Positions 9,319-25,138 of a stretch of DNA of 64,000 nucleotides are shown here, piece after piece. The position numbers and the translations under genes are program-made. The stretch's first letter is position 1. Every line of letters starts with the position of its first letter. The DNA lies in the NCBI RefSeq assembly GCF_029837695.1, contig NZ_JAOEEA010000001.1, forward strand, positions 248,001 through 312,000. Reading direction: 5' to 3'. Below the pieces are notes generated by a model. That model saw only the letters and a list, made by a program, of their open reading frames with translations. It did not search any database and was not told where the DNA came from. This stretch comes from Pseudomonas sp. GD04019 (lineage in GTDB: Bacteria > Pseudomonadota > Gammaproteobacteria > Pseudomonadales > Pseudomonadaceae).

Positions 9319-9325
9319 AACGCTG

Positions 9326-10036
9326 TCAGGCCTTGTGCGCCCAGCGCTGGCGCAGCCACTCCAGGTCTTCCGGGCGGGTGATCTTCAGATTGTCCGCCCG
9401 TCCCTCCACCAACTTCGGCGCCTGTCCGGCCCACTCCAGGGCCGAGGCCTCGTCGGTGATGGCCACACCGGCCACCAGCGCATCGGCCAGGGCCCGATGC
9501 AGGGCGGCAAAGCGGAACATCTGCGGCGTATAGGCCTGCCAGATCAGGCTGCGATCCACCGTCTCGGCCACCCGACCATCGGCACCCGCGCGCTTGAGCG
9601 TGTCGCGGGCCGGCACGGCGAGCAGGCCGCCGACCGGATCGTTTGTCAGCTCACCGAGCAGTTGGTCCAGGTCGCTGCGCGCCAGATTGGGCCGCGCGGC
9701 ATCGTGCACCAGCACCCAGTCGTCCGGTTGCGCGCCCAGCTCCAGCAGCTGCAGCAGACCAGCCAATACCGAGTCGGCACGCTCGATACCACCAGCGGCG
9801 CGGCAGATGCGCGGGTCATTGGCACAGGCCAGGGTCGGCCAGAAAGGATCGTCCGCTGCCAGGCTGAGCACCAGGCCCTTGAGACGCGGATGATCGAGGA
9901 AACAGTTGAGGCTGTGTTCGAGGATGGTCCGCCCGGCCAACTGCAGATACTGCTTGGGGCGGTCGGCGCGCATGCGCGAACCGATACCGGCGGCGGGGAT
10001 CACCACCCAGAAGGCGGGAAGCTCGTGCGGGTTCAT
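9326..10036 (-). CDS. ispD: 2-C-methyl-D-erythritol 4-phosphate cytidylyltransferase IspD
   Basis: A 236-residue enzyme that joins CTP and methylerythritol phosphate to make CDP-methylerythritol, step 3 of the MEP isoprenoid pathway. It shows the nucleotide-binding PAAGIGSRM loop at 14-22, Lys28 in RPKQY, and the VHDAARPNL segment. The length fits the family. Its start overlaps the ftsB stop by 4 nt (ATGA), so the two genes are translationally coupled, as in other gammaproteobacteria. ispF, often next in the cluster, is not adjacent here; the chemoreceptor lies downstream instead. dxr of the same pathway is at 29003-30193. Confidence 0.97.
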   Translation of the reverse strand: MNPHELPAFWVVIPAAGIGSRMRADRPKQYLQLAGRTILEHSLNCFLDHPRLKGLVLSLAADDPFWPTLACANDPRICRAAGGIERADSVLAGLLQLLELGAQPDDWVLVHDAARPNLARSDLDQLLGELTNDPVGGLLAVPARDTLKRAGADGRVAETVDRSLIWQAYTPQMFRFAALHRALADALVAGVAITDEASALEWAGQAPKLVEGRADNLKITRPEDLEWLRQRWAHKA

Positions 10037-10314
10037 TCGGCCAGTTGGTAGAGGGTCTCGCCCTCTTTGACCATGCCCAGCTCGTGGCGGGCGCGCTCTT
10101 CCACGGTCTCGGTGCCTTTCTTCAGCTCCAGCACCTCGGCCTCGAGGATGCGGTTGCGCTCGAGCAGGCGCTCGTTCTCGCCCTGCTGATCGGCGATCTG
10201 GCGCTTGAGCTCGGTTACTTGCGCCAGGCTGCCCTCACCAACCCACAGGCGATACTGCAGGCCGGCCAGCACCAGCACGAGGGCGACGAACAGCCAGTAG
10301 GGAGCTTTCGACAT
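10033..10314 (-). CDS. ftsB: Cell division protein FtsB
   Basis: A 93-residue bitopic membrane protein with a short cytoplasmic N-terminus, a TM helix in YWLFVALVLVLAGLQ, and a periplasmic coiled coil (about 27-70, rich in E, L, Q and R). FtsB forms the FtsQBL complex that activates septal peptidoglycan synthesis. The start at 10314 (MSKAPYWLF) matches the usual 90-94-residue length. An in-frame ATG at 10332 would add six residues and cannot be excluded; neither start has a clear ribosome site. It overlaps ispD by 4 nt. A terminator hairpin ends just upstream. Confidence 0.94.
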   Translation of the reverse strand: MSKAPYWLFVALVLVLAGLQYRLWVGEGSLAQVTELKRQIADQQGENERLLERNRILEAEVLELKKGTETVEERARHELGMVKEGETLYQLAE

Positions 10315-10335
10315 CGGTACAGAAATATCCATATG

Positions 10336-10361
10336 AAAAGGGCAGCTTGCGCTGCCCTTTT
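10336..10361 (-). terminator. Rho-independent terminator downstream of eno
   Basis: An 11-bp stem of AAAAGGGCAGC and its complement with a 4-nt loop, ending in TTTT on the minus strand. It lies between eno and ftsB, only about 20 nt before the ftsB start, so ftsB-ispD expression needs read-through or a promoter in the hairpin region. Confidence 0.85.
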
Positions 10362-10380
10362 ACCATTTCTAGCCCAACTA

Positions 10381-14332
<3,952 letters not shown>

Positions 14333-14475
14333 TCAGCGTTCAAGCGGTCAGCGCCGCCGGGGTAAAAGCGCAGGCCGGTCCTTGACCAACCTGAAATAAG
14401 CATGCCACTGCGGGTTCCGAGGGAGCCCACAGAAGCAGTAACAAGACGGGAGCGTAGTCTACCGGAAAGGCCCTT

Positions 14476-15792
14476 TCAGCTCAAACCTTGTGCGTTGGTC
14501 GGCGGCAGCCAGTGCAGCCGCCACTCTCCCGACGGCGGACCATCCAGGCCCGGCAGGTTGGCCACGGCCAGCAGCTCGTCGCCGCGATACAGCAGCGGCA
14601 GGCGCCCGCGCACAAAGGCCGGCACACCGCGCTCGTTGAGCAGACGCTTGAGATCACGATGACCACGACCCGCCAGCATCATGACCTCGCCGCCCTGGCG
14701 ATAACGCACTTGCAGCGGAGCGGCAGGCCCTGCGCCCCACAATTGCACCGAACCATTGCCGGGCAAGCGCAGCGGCTGCGCCGGATCGGCCCAGGTTGCG
14801 GGCTGCGGCGGTTGTTGCAGCCACTCGCCGGAAAGCCACCACAACCGCCCGTCGGCGCGCCTCAGCTCGCCGCCATCCAGGCGCCAAAGCGCAGCGGCAT
14901 CCGCCGCCGCATCGCGCAGATCGCTCCAGCCTGCCCAATGCTCGCTATCCGGCATCCGGCTATAAGGTGCCAACCAGTGACGCAGCACGTTGCGCTGACG
15001 CGCCTCGGACAACGAGATCAGGGGCTGCAGCTGCACAGATGGCAGATTCAGCCAATCGAACGCCTCCGAACCACGCGCAGCGGCCAGGTCCTGCTCGGCC
15101 AGTTCGGTGAGCAGATGCTCGGCCTCGCGCATATGCTCGGCGGTCCGCGCCAGGCTGGCACCGGCCTGCGGCCAGTGGCGCGCCAGTGCGGGCACTACCT
15201 CACGACGCAGGAAGTTGCGCGCCAGCCCGGTATCGGCATTGGAGGGGTCCTCCACCCAACGCAGGTCATGCTGACGGGCATAGGCCTCCAGCTGCGCGCG
15301 CGACACCCGCAACAGCGGGCGTACCAGCCACCCCACTGCGAGACGGCGAACCGCCGGCATGCCGGCCAGGCCACGCACGCCGGCGCCACGCAGCAGGCGG
15401 AACAACAGGGTCTCGGCCTGATCGTCACGGTGCTGGCCGGTCAGCAGGATCTCGCCCGCCCCCATCTGCCGCGCGAACGCGGCATAACGCGCCTCGCGCG
15501 CCGCACGCTCCAGACTGGCGCCGCCATCCACCTGCACCCGCTCGATACGCAGCGGCACGCCCAGCTCGTCACAGAGCGACTGACAGTGGGCCGGCCAGCT
15601 ATCGGCGATGGCCTGCAAGCCGTGGTGAACGTGCACGGCCGCCAGCGGCGGCAGCGCCTCGCGCTCGCGCAGGCGCGCCAGCATGTGCAGCAGCACGGTC
15701 GAATCCAGCCCGCCGGACAGCGCGACGCGCCAGGTCGGCGCGCCACGCCAGGGAGCCAGTGAAGCGAGCAGGGAAGTTTCGAGTGCGGTCAT
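14476..15792 (-). CDS. tilS: tRNA(Ile)-lysidine synthetase TilS
   Basis: A 438-residue ATP-dependent enzyme that attaches lysine to C34 of the CAU-anticodon tRNA-Ile, so that it reads AUA. The PP-loop SGGLDSTVLLHML lies at about 25-37. The N-terminal catalytic domain also has HHGLQ and GQHRDDQAETLLFRLLRG, and the C-terminal TilS domain has QVRYRQGGEVMML near 355. It lies downstream of accA, separated by a hairpin. In pseudomonads tilS follows accA, as here. Confidence 0.96.
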   Translation of the reverse strand: MTALETSLLASLAPWRGAPTWRVALSGGLDSTVLLHMLARLREREALPPLAAVHVHHGLQAIADSWPAHCQSLCDELGVPLRIERVQVDGGASLERAAREARYAAFARQMGAGEILLTGQHRDDQAETLLFRLLRGAGVRGLAGMPAVRRLAVGWLVRPLLRVSRAQLEAYARQHDLRWVEDPSNADTGLARNFLRREVVPALARHWPQAGASLARTAEHMREAEHLLTELAEQDLAAARGSEAFDWLNLPSVQLQPLISLSEARQRNVLRHWLAPYSRMPDSEHWAGWSDLRDAAADAAALWRLDGGELRRADGRLWWLSGEWLQQPPQPATWADPAQPLRLPGNGSVQLWGAGPAAPLQVRYRQGGEVMMLAGRGHRDLKRLLNERGVPAFVRGRLPLLYRGDELLAVANLPGLDGPPSGEWRLHWLPPTNAQGLS

Positions 15793-15808
15793 GCCGCCAG
15801 CTTAAACA

Positions 15809-15830
15809 ACAACGGGCCCGAAGGCCCGTG
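15809..15830 (-). terminator. Terminator between accA and tilS
   Basis: ACGGGCC (15812-15818) pairs with GGCCCGT (15823-15829) across a CGAA tetraloop. The minus-strand sequence that follows is TTGTTGTTTAAG. This is a modest intrinsic terminator after accA, or an attenuator ahead of tilS. Confidence 0.7.
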
Positions 15831-15848
15831 GTCGATGCATGACGCCAA

Positions 15849-16799
15849 TCAGGCGATGCCGTAGCTCATCAGGCGCTCGTAGCGGCGCTCGAGCAGCTTG
15901 GCGCTGTCCAGCTTGCGCAGCATGTCGAGCTGCTCGACCAGCTCCGTGCGAATCGACTGGGCGGTGGTGGCCGGATCGCGATGGGCGCCGCCCAGCGGCT
16001 CGGCGATCACCTTGTCGACGATGCCCAGCCCCTTCAAACGCTCGGCGGTGATGCCCATGGCCTCGGCCGCGTCCGGCGCCTTCTCGGCGGTCTTCCACAG
16101 AATCGAGGCGCAACCTTCCGGCGAGATCACCGAGTAGGTGGAGTACTGCAGCATGTTCAGCTGGTCGCATACGCCGATGGCCAGCGCGCCGCCGGAACCG
16201 CCCTCGCCGATCACGGTAGCGATGATCGGAGTCTTCAGGCGCGCCATCACACGCAGGTTCCAGGCGATGGCCTCGCTCTGGTTGCGCTCCTCGGCATCGA
16301 TGCCCGGGTAGGCACCCGGCGTGTCGATAAAGGTCAGGATCGGCAGCTTGAAGCGCTCCGCCATCTCCATCAGGCGGCAGGCCTTGCGGTAGCCCTCTGG
16401 GCGCGGCATGCCGAAATTGCGGCGCACCTTCTCGCGCACTTCGCGGCCCTTCTGGTGGCCGATGACCATCACCGGCTGGCCGTCCAGGCGCGCGGTACCG
16501 CCGACGATGGCGGCGTCATCGGAGAAATGCCGGTCGCCGTGCAGCTCGTCGAACTCGGTGAAGAGGTGCTCGATGTAGTCGAGGGTGTAGGGACGGCGCG
16601 GGTGGCGCGACAGCTGGGAAATCTGCCAGCTGCTGAGGTTGCCGAAGATGGTCTCGGTCAGCGCGCTGCTCTTGTCCTGCAGGCGGGAAATCTCGTCGCT
16701 GATATTCAGCGCATTGTCGTTGCCCACCAGGCGCAGCTCTTCGATCTTGGCTTGCAGGTCGGCAATCGGCTGTTCGAAGTCGAGGAAGTTCGGGTTCAT
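15849..16799 (-). CDS. accA: Acetyl-CoA carboxylase carboxyltransferase subunit alpha
   Basis: A 316-residue subunit that with AccD transfers the carboxyl group from biotin to acetyl-CoA, giving malonyl-CoA for fatty-acid synthesis. The N-terminal [17 protein letters not shown] helix, the central [20 protein letters not shown] segment and the crotonase-like core [15 protein letters not shown] are typical. The length equals that of E. coli AccA (about 319). It lies 116 nt downstream of dnaE on the same strand, the conserved dnaE-accA order. That gap shows nothing notable. Confidence 0.98.
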   Translation of the reverse strand: MNPNFLDFEQPIADLQAKIEELRLVGNDNALNISDEISRLQDKSSALTETIFGNLSSWQISQLSRHPRRPYTLDYIEHLFTEFDELHGDRHFSDDAAIVGGTARLDGQPVMVIGHQKGREVREKVRRNFGMPRPEGYRKACRLMEMAERFKLPILTFIDTPGAYPGIDAEERNQSEAIAWNLRVMARLKTPIIATVIGEGGSGGALAIGVCDQLNMLQYSTYSVISPEGCASILWKTAEKAPDAAEAMGITAERLKGLGIVDKVIAEPLGGAHRDPATTAQSIRTELVEQLDMLRKLDSAKLLERRYERLMSYGIA

Positions 16800-16915
16800 A
16801 GGCGTCCGTCTAGCATCGGCGGCCCTGGGGCCGGGCGGTGTTCCATGTGGCGCCTACCTTAAGGGATAGTGCGCCCGTGGTCGAGGCCGAACGCGGCAGG
16901 CCGGAGGCCCGCCGT

Positions 16916-20449
<3,534 letters not shown>

Positions 20450-20479
20450 GACAATCCCGTTGGTGACACAGAAACGATA

Positions 20480-20501
20480 AGGCCCGGATTGTACCGGGCC
20501 T
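20480..20501 (-). terminator. Hairpin between rnhB and dnaE
   Basis: AGGCCCGG and CCGGGCCT form an 8-bp stem around ATTGTA, and on the minus strand it is followed by TTATCGTTTC. It may be a weak terminator or attenuator after rnhB. The loop reads TACAAT on the minus strand, which also resembles a -10 box for dnaE. Confidence 0.55.
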
Positions 20502-20539
20502 CGACTTAAACAACAGCTTGCGAACCCGCCGCGCGGCGC

Positions 20540-21142
20540 TTATTCGATCCCTTCCAGCACATTGCGCACTGGCGCGAAGGAGCGCCGATGAATGGGTGTG
20601 GCGCCCAGGCGCTTCAGGGCCTCGAGATGCACCGGCGTCGGATAGCCCTTGTGCCCGCCGATGCCGTAGCCCGGGTAAAGCTTTTCCATCTCGGCCATCT
20701 CGCGATCACGACTGACCTTGGCCAGGATCGACGCCGCCGCGATGGCCGGCACCTGGGCATCGCCACCCACCACCGGGGCGCTGGGCACCGCCAGCTTAGG
20801 GCAGCGATTGCCATCGATCAGCGCCAGTTTCGGCGTGACGCTCAAGCCTTCCACCGCGCGCTGCATGGCCAGCATGGTGGCATGCAGGATGTTCAGCTGG
20901 TCGATCTCCTCCACCTCGGCACGGGCGATACACCAGGCCAGGGCCTTCTCGCGAATCTCGTCGAACAGTTTCTCGCGACGCGCTTCGCTGAGCTTCTTCG
21001 AGTCGTTGAGCCCGGCGATCGGCCGAGCCGGATCGAGGATCACCGCGGCGGTGACCACCGGCCCGCACAGCGGACCGCGACCGACTTCGTCGACACCGGC
21101 GACCAGCTCCTCGACCAGGGCGAAATCCAGTCCGAGCTGCAT
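20540..21142 (-). CDS. rnhB: Ribonuclease HII
   Basis: A 200-residue endonuclease that cuts the RNA strand of RNA-DNA hybrids and single embedded ribonucleotides. The signature [15 protein letters not shown] begins near residue 16 and supplies the Asp-Glu pair at 18-19; a further acidic residue is in LIDGNRCP. The length fits (about 200). Its start overlaps the lpxB stop by one base, so it is at the end of the lpx cluster and translationally coupled. The gene order lpxA-lpxB-rnhB-dnaE is conserved in gammaproteobacteria. Confidence 0.97.
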   Translation of the reverse strand: MQLGLDFALVEELVAGVDEVGRGPLCGPVVTAAVILDPARPIAGLNDSKKLSEARREKLFDEIREKALAWCIARAEVEEIDQLNILHATMLAMQRAVEGLSVTPKLALIDGNRCPKLAVPSAPVVGGDAQVPAIAAASILAKVSRDREMAEMEKLYPGYGIGGHKGYPTPVHLEALKRLGATPIHRRSFAPVRNVLEGIE

Positions 21143-22275
21143 CAGGCCTGCCTCACCAGCTTGAGCAAGGCATCGGCGGCCTGCTCCGAGGCATCCTGGC
21201 GCAGGGCGCGATGAATCACGTCGAAGCCCAGGGTCTGCACCGCGCCATCGTCCAGCAGCGGCGCCAGGGTCTGGGCCAGAGCGTCGGGAGTCGCGGCGTC
21301 CTGGATCAGCTCCGGCACCAGCATGCGCTCGGCCAGCAGGTTGGGCAGCGAGATGTAAGGACTTTTCACCAGGCGCTTGAGGATGCGGTAGGTCAGCGGC
21401 GCCACCTTGTACGCCACCACCATCGGCCGCTTATGCAGCAGGGCTTCGAGAGTGGCGGTACCGGAGGCGATTAGCACCGCATCGCAGGCGGCCAGGGCCT
21501 CGTGGGAGCGGCCGTCGAGCAGGCGCAGCGGCAGGTTGCGCCCGGCGAGCATGGCTTCCAGCTGGGCGCGGCGCTCGGCGTTGGCGCAGGGCAGCACGAA
21601 CTGCACACCCGGCCGCAACGCGCGCAGCCGCTCGGCGGCATCGAGGAACAGCTCGCCCAAGCGAGAGACTTCGCCACCGCGACTGCCTGGCAACAGGGCA
21701 ACCACGGTGTCTTCCGGCGCCAAACCCAAGGCTTCGCGCGCACCCTCGCGATCGGCCTGCAGCGGGATGGTGTTGGCCAGCGGGTGGCCGACGAAACGCA
21801 CCGGCACCTGGTGATCCAGGTAGAAGCGCGCTTCGAAGGGGAACAGCGTCAGCATCAGGTCGCAGGCCTCGCGGATCTTCAACACCCGCTTCTGCCGCCA
21901 GGCCCAAACCGAGGGGCTGACGTAGTGCACGGTCCTGATCCCGGCCTGGCGTAGCTTGAGTTCCAGCGTCAAGTTGAAGTCCGGAGCATCGATGCCGATG
22001 AACACATCCGGCTTGGCGGCGATCAGCTCCCTGATCAGGCGTTTGCGGCGGCCCAACAGCTCACGCAGGCGGCCGAGCACCTCCACCAGGCCCATGACCG
22101 CCAGACGCTCCATGGGGAAGCTCGACACCAGACCCTCGGCCTCCATGCGCGGACCGCCGACGCCGATAAATTCGACTTCCGGATGCTTGGTCTTGAGCGC
22201 CTGCATCAGGCCGGCACCGAGGATGTCACCGGAGGCCTCGCCAGCCACCAGCGCAACGAGAAGGGGACGGCTCAT
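21142..22275 (-). CDS. lpxB: Lipid-A-disaccharide synthase LpxB
   Basis: A 377-residue GT19 glycosyltransferase that joins UDP-diacylglucosamine and lipid X to form the beta-1,6 lipid A disaccharide at the inner membrane surface. Typical features are [13 protein letters not shown] near 12-24, VGHPLAN near 163, [13 protein letters not shown] near 195, and the [10 protein letters not shown] acceptor/nucleotide motif in the C-terminal half. It is packed against lpxA, 2 nt upstream, and overlaps rnhB downstream. Confidence 0.98.
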   Translation of the reverse strand: MSRPLLVALVAGEASGDILGAGLMQALKTKHPEVEFIGVGGPRMEAEGLVSSFPMERLAVMGLVEVLGRLRELLGRRKRLIRELIAAKPDVFIGIDAPDFNLTLELKLRQAGIRTVHYVSPSVWAWRQKRVLKIREACDLMLTLFPFEARFYLDHQVPVRFVGHPLANTIPLQADREGAREALGLAPEDTVVALLPGSRGGEVSRLGELFLDAAERLRALRPGVQFVLPCANAERRAQLEAMLAGRNLPLRLLDGRSHEALAACDAVLIASGTATLEALLHKRPMVVAYKVAPLTYRILKRLVKSPYISLPNLLAERMLVPELIQDAATPDALAQTLAPLLDDGAVQTLGFDVIHRALRQDASEQAADALLKLVRQA

Positions 22276-22277
22276 GG

Positions 22278-23054
22278 TCAGCGGGTGATGCCGCGGGTCG
22301 AGGCCTGGACAGAATCGCGGAACACCGCCACTTCCGGGAACTGCGCGGCGGACTCGGCCAGCTCGGCCAGCGCCTGCTCGACGGTCAGCCCCTGGCGGTA
22401 GACCACCTTGTAGGCGCGCCGCAGGGCGGCGATGGCCTCGGCACTGAAACCACGACGGCGCATGCCCTCGAAGTTCATGCTGCGCGCCTCGGCTGGATTG
22501 CCGAACACGGTGACATAGGCCGGTACGTCCTTGCCGATGGCCGTGCCCATGCCGGAGAAGCTGTGGGCACCGATGCGGCAGAACTGGTGGACCAGGGTGA
22601 AGCCGGAGAGGATCGCCCAGTCGTCCATGTGCACATGGCCGGCCAGCGCGGTGTTGTTGACCAGAATGCAGCGGTTGCCGATCACGCTGTCGTGACCGAT
22701 GTGCACGTAGGCCATCAGCAGGTTGTGGTCGCCGATGGTGGTCTCGGAACGATCCTGCACGGTGCCACGGTGAATGGTCACGCCTTCGCGAATCACGTTG
22801 TGATCGCCGATCACCAGCCGGGTCGGCTCGCCGTTGTACTTCAGGTCCGGGGTGTCTTCACCGACCGAAGAGAACTGGTAGATCTTGTTGTGCTTGCCGA
22901 TGACGGTCGGGCCCTTGAGGATCACATGCGGGCCGACCACCGTACCCTCGCCGATTTCCACATCAGGTCCAATGATCGACCAGGGGCCGACCTGAACGTC
23001 ATCCGCCAGCTTGGCCGACGGATCGATGATGGCGCGAGGGTCGATCAAACTCAT
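22278..23054 (-). CDS. lpxA: UDP-N-acetylglucosamine acyltransferase LpxA
   Basis: A 258-residue trimeric left-handed beta-helix enzyme catalysing the first lipid A step, the transfer of 3-hydroxyacyl from ACP to UDP-GlcNAc. Hexapeptide repeats run from [17 protein letters not shown] to about residue 190; the catalytic His region is [12 protein letters not shown] near 120. The C-terminal helical domain begins around [14 protein letters not shown]. It overlaps the fabZ stop by 4 nt, the classic coupling of lipid A and fatty-acid branches that share 3-hydroxyacyl-ACP. Confidence 0.98.
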   Translation of the reverse strand: MSLIDPRAIIDPSAKLADDVQVGPWSIIGPDVEIGEGTVVGPHVILKGPTVIGKHNKIYQFSSVGEDTPDLKYNGEPTRLVIGDHNVIREGVTIHRGTVQDRSETTIGDHNLLMAYVHIGHDSVIGNRCILVNNTALAGHVHMDDWAILSGFTLVHQFCRIGAHSFSGMGTAIGKDVPAYVTVFGNPAEARSMNFEGMRRRGFSAEAIAALRRAYKVVYRQGLTVEQALAELAESAAQFPEVAVFRDSVQASTRGITR

Positions 23055-23491
23055 AGCTTGCGTTCCGCACAGATGATTTCGGCCGAGCAGACTTCCTTGC
23101 CATCGACGCTGGCCTGGCAGGCAAATTTCCAGATGCTGCGCTTGACGCTGAGGAACTTGGCCTCGAGCACCAGCTGGTCGCCCGGCATGACCGGCTGGCG
23201 GAAGCGCAGCTTGTCGGAGCCGACGAAGTAATACAGGGTGCCATCTGCCGGTTTCACGTCGAGCATCTTGAAGCCGAGGATGCCGGCCGCCTGGGCCATG
23301 GCCTCGATGATCAGCACACCCGGCATGATCGGATGCTCGGGGAAGTGACCGTTGAAGAATGGCTCGTTGATGCTGACATTCTTGTAGGCGCGAATGGTCT
23401 TGCCTTCGATATCCAGCTCGGCGACGCGATCTACCAGTAGAAACGGGTAGCGGTGCGGCAGATATTCGCGAATCTCGTTGATGTCCATCAT
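23051..23491 (-). CDS. fabZ: 3-hydroxyacyl-[ACP] dehydratase FabZ
   Basis: A 146-residue hot-dog fold dehydratase that forms trans-2-enoyl-ACP in fatty-acid elongation. Catalytic His49 lies in [14 protein letters not shown], and Glu63 in IIEAMAQ. The length and the [17 protein letters not shown] start are what I recall for Pseudomonas FabZ; an ATG one codon later is an equally possible start. It competes with LpxA for 3-hydroxyacyl-ACP and the two genes overlap by 4 nt. lpxD lies 45 nt upstream. Confidence 0.97.
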   Translation of the reverse strand: MMDINEIREYLPHRYPFLLVDRVAELDIEGKTIRAYKNVSINEPFFNGHFPEHPIMPGVLIIEAMAQAAGILGFKMLDVKPADGTLYYFVGSDKLRFRQPVMPGDQLVLEAKFLSVKRSIWKFACQASVDGKEVCSAEIICAERKL

Positions 23492-23536
23492 TTGCAGAAA
23501 GCCTGTACTAAAAAAAGGGGCGTGCCCGAGGCACGA

Positions 23537-24595
23537 TCAGGCATCAGATGAGACCTGATCGTCCGGGGTCACGGCGGCGAGGCGCTTTTCCAGCTCGCGC
23601 AGGCGCCGCGCCATGTCGTCCAGTTGACGGATGCGGGCGGCGCTCTTCTTCCAGTCACCCGCAGTCTGCATGGCAGTACCGGAAGAATAGGCGCCCGGCT
23701 CGGTGATCGAGCGGGTGACCATTGTCATGCCGGTCACGAACACGTTGTCACACACTTCGATGTGGCCAACCATGCCGACGCCACCGGCGATCATGCAGTG
23801 CTTGCCGATCTTGGTGCTGCCGGAAATACCGACGCAACCCGCCATGGCGGTGTGGTCGCCAACCTGCACGTTGTGCGCGATCATGATCTGGTTGTCCAGC
23901 TTCACGCCGTTGCCGATCACGGTGTCGGCCAGGGCACCACGATCGATGGTGGTATTGGCCCCGACTTCCACGTCGTCACCCAGCACCACGCCGCCAACCT
24001 GGGCGATCTTCAACCACACACCCTTCTCGTTGGCGAAGCCGAAGCCCTCGCCACCGAGCACGGCGCCGGACTGGATGACCACGCGCTTGCCGATTCTCAC
24101 ATCGTGGTAGAGGGTAACGCGCGGTGCCAGCCAGCCGCCCTCGCCCACCACGCTACGCGCACCGATCACACAGTGGGCACCGATGGTAACGCCGGCACCG
24201 ATCTGTGCACCGCTCTCGATCACCGCATAGGCGCCGATGCTGGCACTCGGATCAACCTGAGCATCGGCAGCGATCAGCGCAGTCGGATGCACACCGGCAG
24301 CCGCGACGGGCTTGCTATCGAACAGATGGGAAAGCTGGGCGAAGGCCAGATAGGGGCTAGCCACCAGCAGAGCGTCGCCAGCATAGCCTTCGGCATCGGC
24401 GGCGGTCAGCAGCACCACACCGGCTCGGGTCTCGGCCAGGAACTTGCGGTACTGCGTATTGGCCAGGAAACTCAGCTGATCGGGGCCGGCGTCCTGCAGG
24501 GTCGCCAGACCGCGAATCGGCTTGTCCGCGGCGCCACGCAGAGTGGCGCCGAGACGCTCGGCCAACTGGCCGAGGGTGAAGACCACGGCGCTCAT
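23537..24595 (-). CDS. lpxD: UDP-3-O-(3-hydroxyacyl)glucosamine N-acyltransferase LpxD
   Basis: A 352-residue trimeric enzyme adding the N-linked 3-hydroxyacyl chain in lipid A synthesis, step 3. The N-terminal uridine-binding domain (about 1-100) contains [11 protein letters not shown]. The central left-handed beta-helix runs about 105-315 with repeated hexapeptides and the catalytic-His region [19 protein letters not shown]-terminal helix ([16 protein letters not shown]) follows. The gene is 2 nt from ompH upstream and 45 nt from fabZ downstream. Confidence 0.98.
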   Translation of the reverse strand: MSAVVFTLGQLAERLGATLRGAADKPIRGLATLQDAGPDQLSFLANTQYRKFLAETRAGVVLLTAADAEGYAGDALLVASPYLAFAQLSHLFDSKPVAAAGVHPTALIAADAQVDPSASIGAYAVIESGAQIGAGVTIGAHCVIGARSVVGEGGWLAPRVTLYHDVRIGKRVVIQSGAVLGGEGFGFANEKGVWLKIAQVGGVVLGDDVEVGANTTIDRGALADTVIGNGVKLDNQIMIAHNVQVGDHTAMAGCVGISGSTKIGKHCMIAGGVGMVGHIEVCDNVFVTGMTMVTRSITEPGAYSSGTAMQTAGDWKKSAARIRQLDDMARRLRELEKRLAAVTPDDQVSSDA

Positions 24596-24597
24596 GC

Positions 24598-25101
24598 TCA
24601 GCGCTGCGAGTTCATGCGCTGAATGACCTGACGGGTGATCTCGTACTGCGGCTTGACGTCGACCACGGCGCCACGCTCCAGCACCAGGTCATAGCTGCCC
24701 TGCTTGATCACTTCCTCGACGGCCTTGTCCAGCTTCGGCTTGAGCTGCTTGAGCATGTCGCGGTCGGAGATCGCCTTGGCCTCGTTCAGTTCCTTGGACT
24801 GGAACTGGAAATCGCGGGCCTTCTGCTTGAACTCCAGCTCCAGGCGCTCACGCTCGGCCTGCTGCATCTTCTCGGCATCCTTAACCAGACGATCCTGGAT
24901 ACGCTTGGCGTCGGCTTCCAGCTGCTTGAGCTTGTTCAGCTGCGGGCCGAACTTCTTCTCGGCATCCACGGCATATTTCTTGGCGGCATCGGACTCGAGC
25001 AAGGCCATCTGATAGTTCATCACCGCGATTTTCATCTCGGCGAAGGCCGGGGTTGCCATCAGGGTGGCGGCAACCAGAACCAGTTGAGTCAACTTACGCA
25101 C
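24598..25101 (-). CDS. ompH: Periplasmic chaperone Skp/OmpH
   Basis: A 167-residue periplasmic chaperone that holds unfolded outer-membrane proteins on the way to BamA. The signal peptide is residues 1-21, cleaved after TPAFA. The middle is the long charged coiled-coil tentacle ([20 protein letters not shown] onward). The start is GTG at 25101, because AGGAG lies 7 nt upstream and it gives a proper signal peptide; an upstream in-frame ATG would bury the signal. It lies between bamA (37 nt) and lpxD (2 nt), the conserved order. Confidence 0.95.
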   Translation of the reverse strand: MRKLTQLVLVAATLMATPAFAEMKIAVMNYQMALLESDAAKKYAVDAEKKFGPQLNKLKQLEADAKRIQDRLVKDAEKMQQAERERLELEFKQKARDFQFQSKELNEAKAISDRDMLKQLKPKLDKAVEEVIKQGSYDLVLERGAVVDVKPQYEITRQVIQRMNSQR

Positions 25102-25138
25102 GATGCACTCCTGCAACAAAACACTGTTGTCTAGCAAA

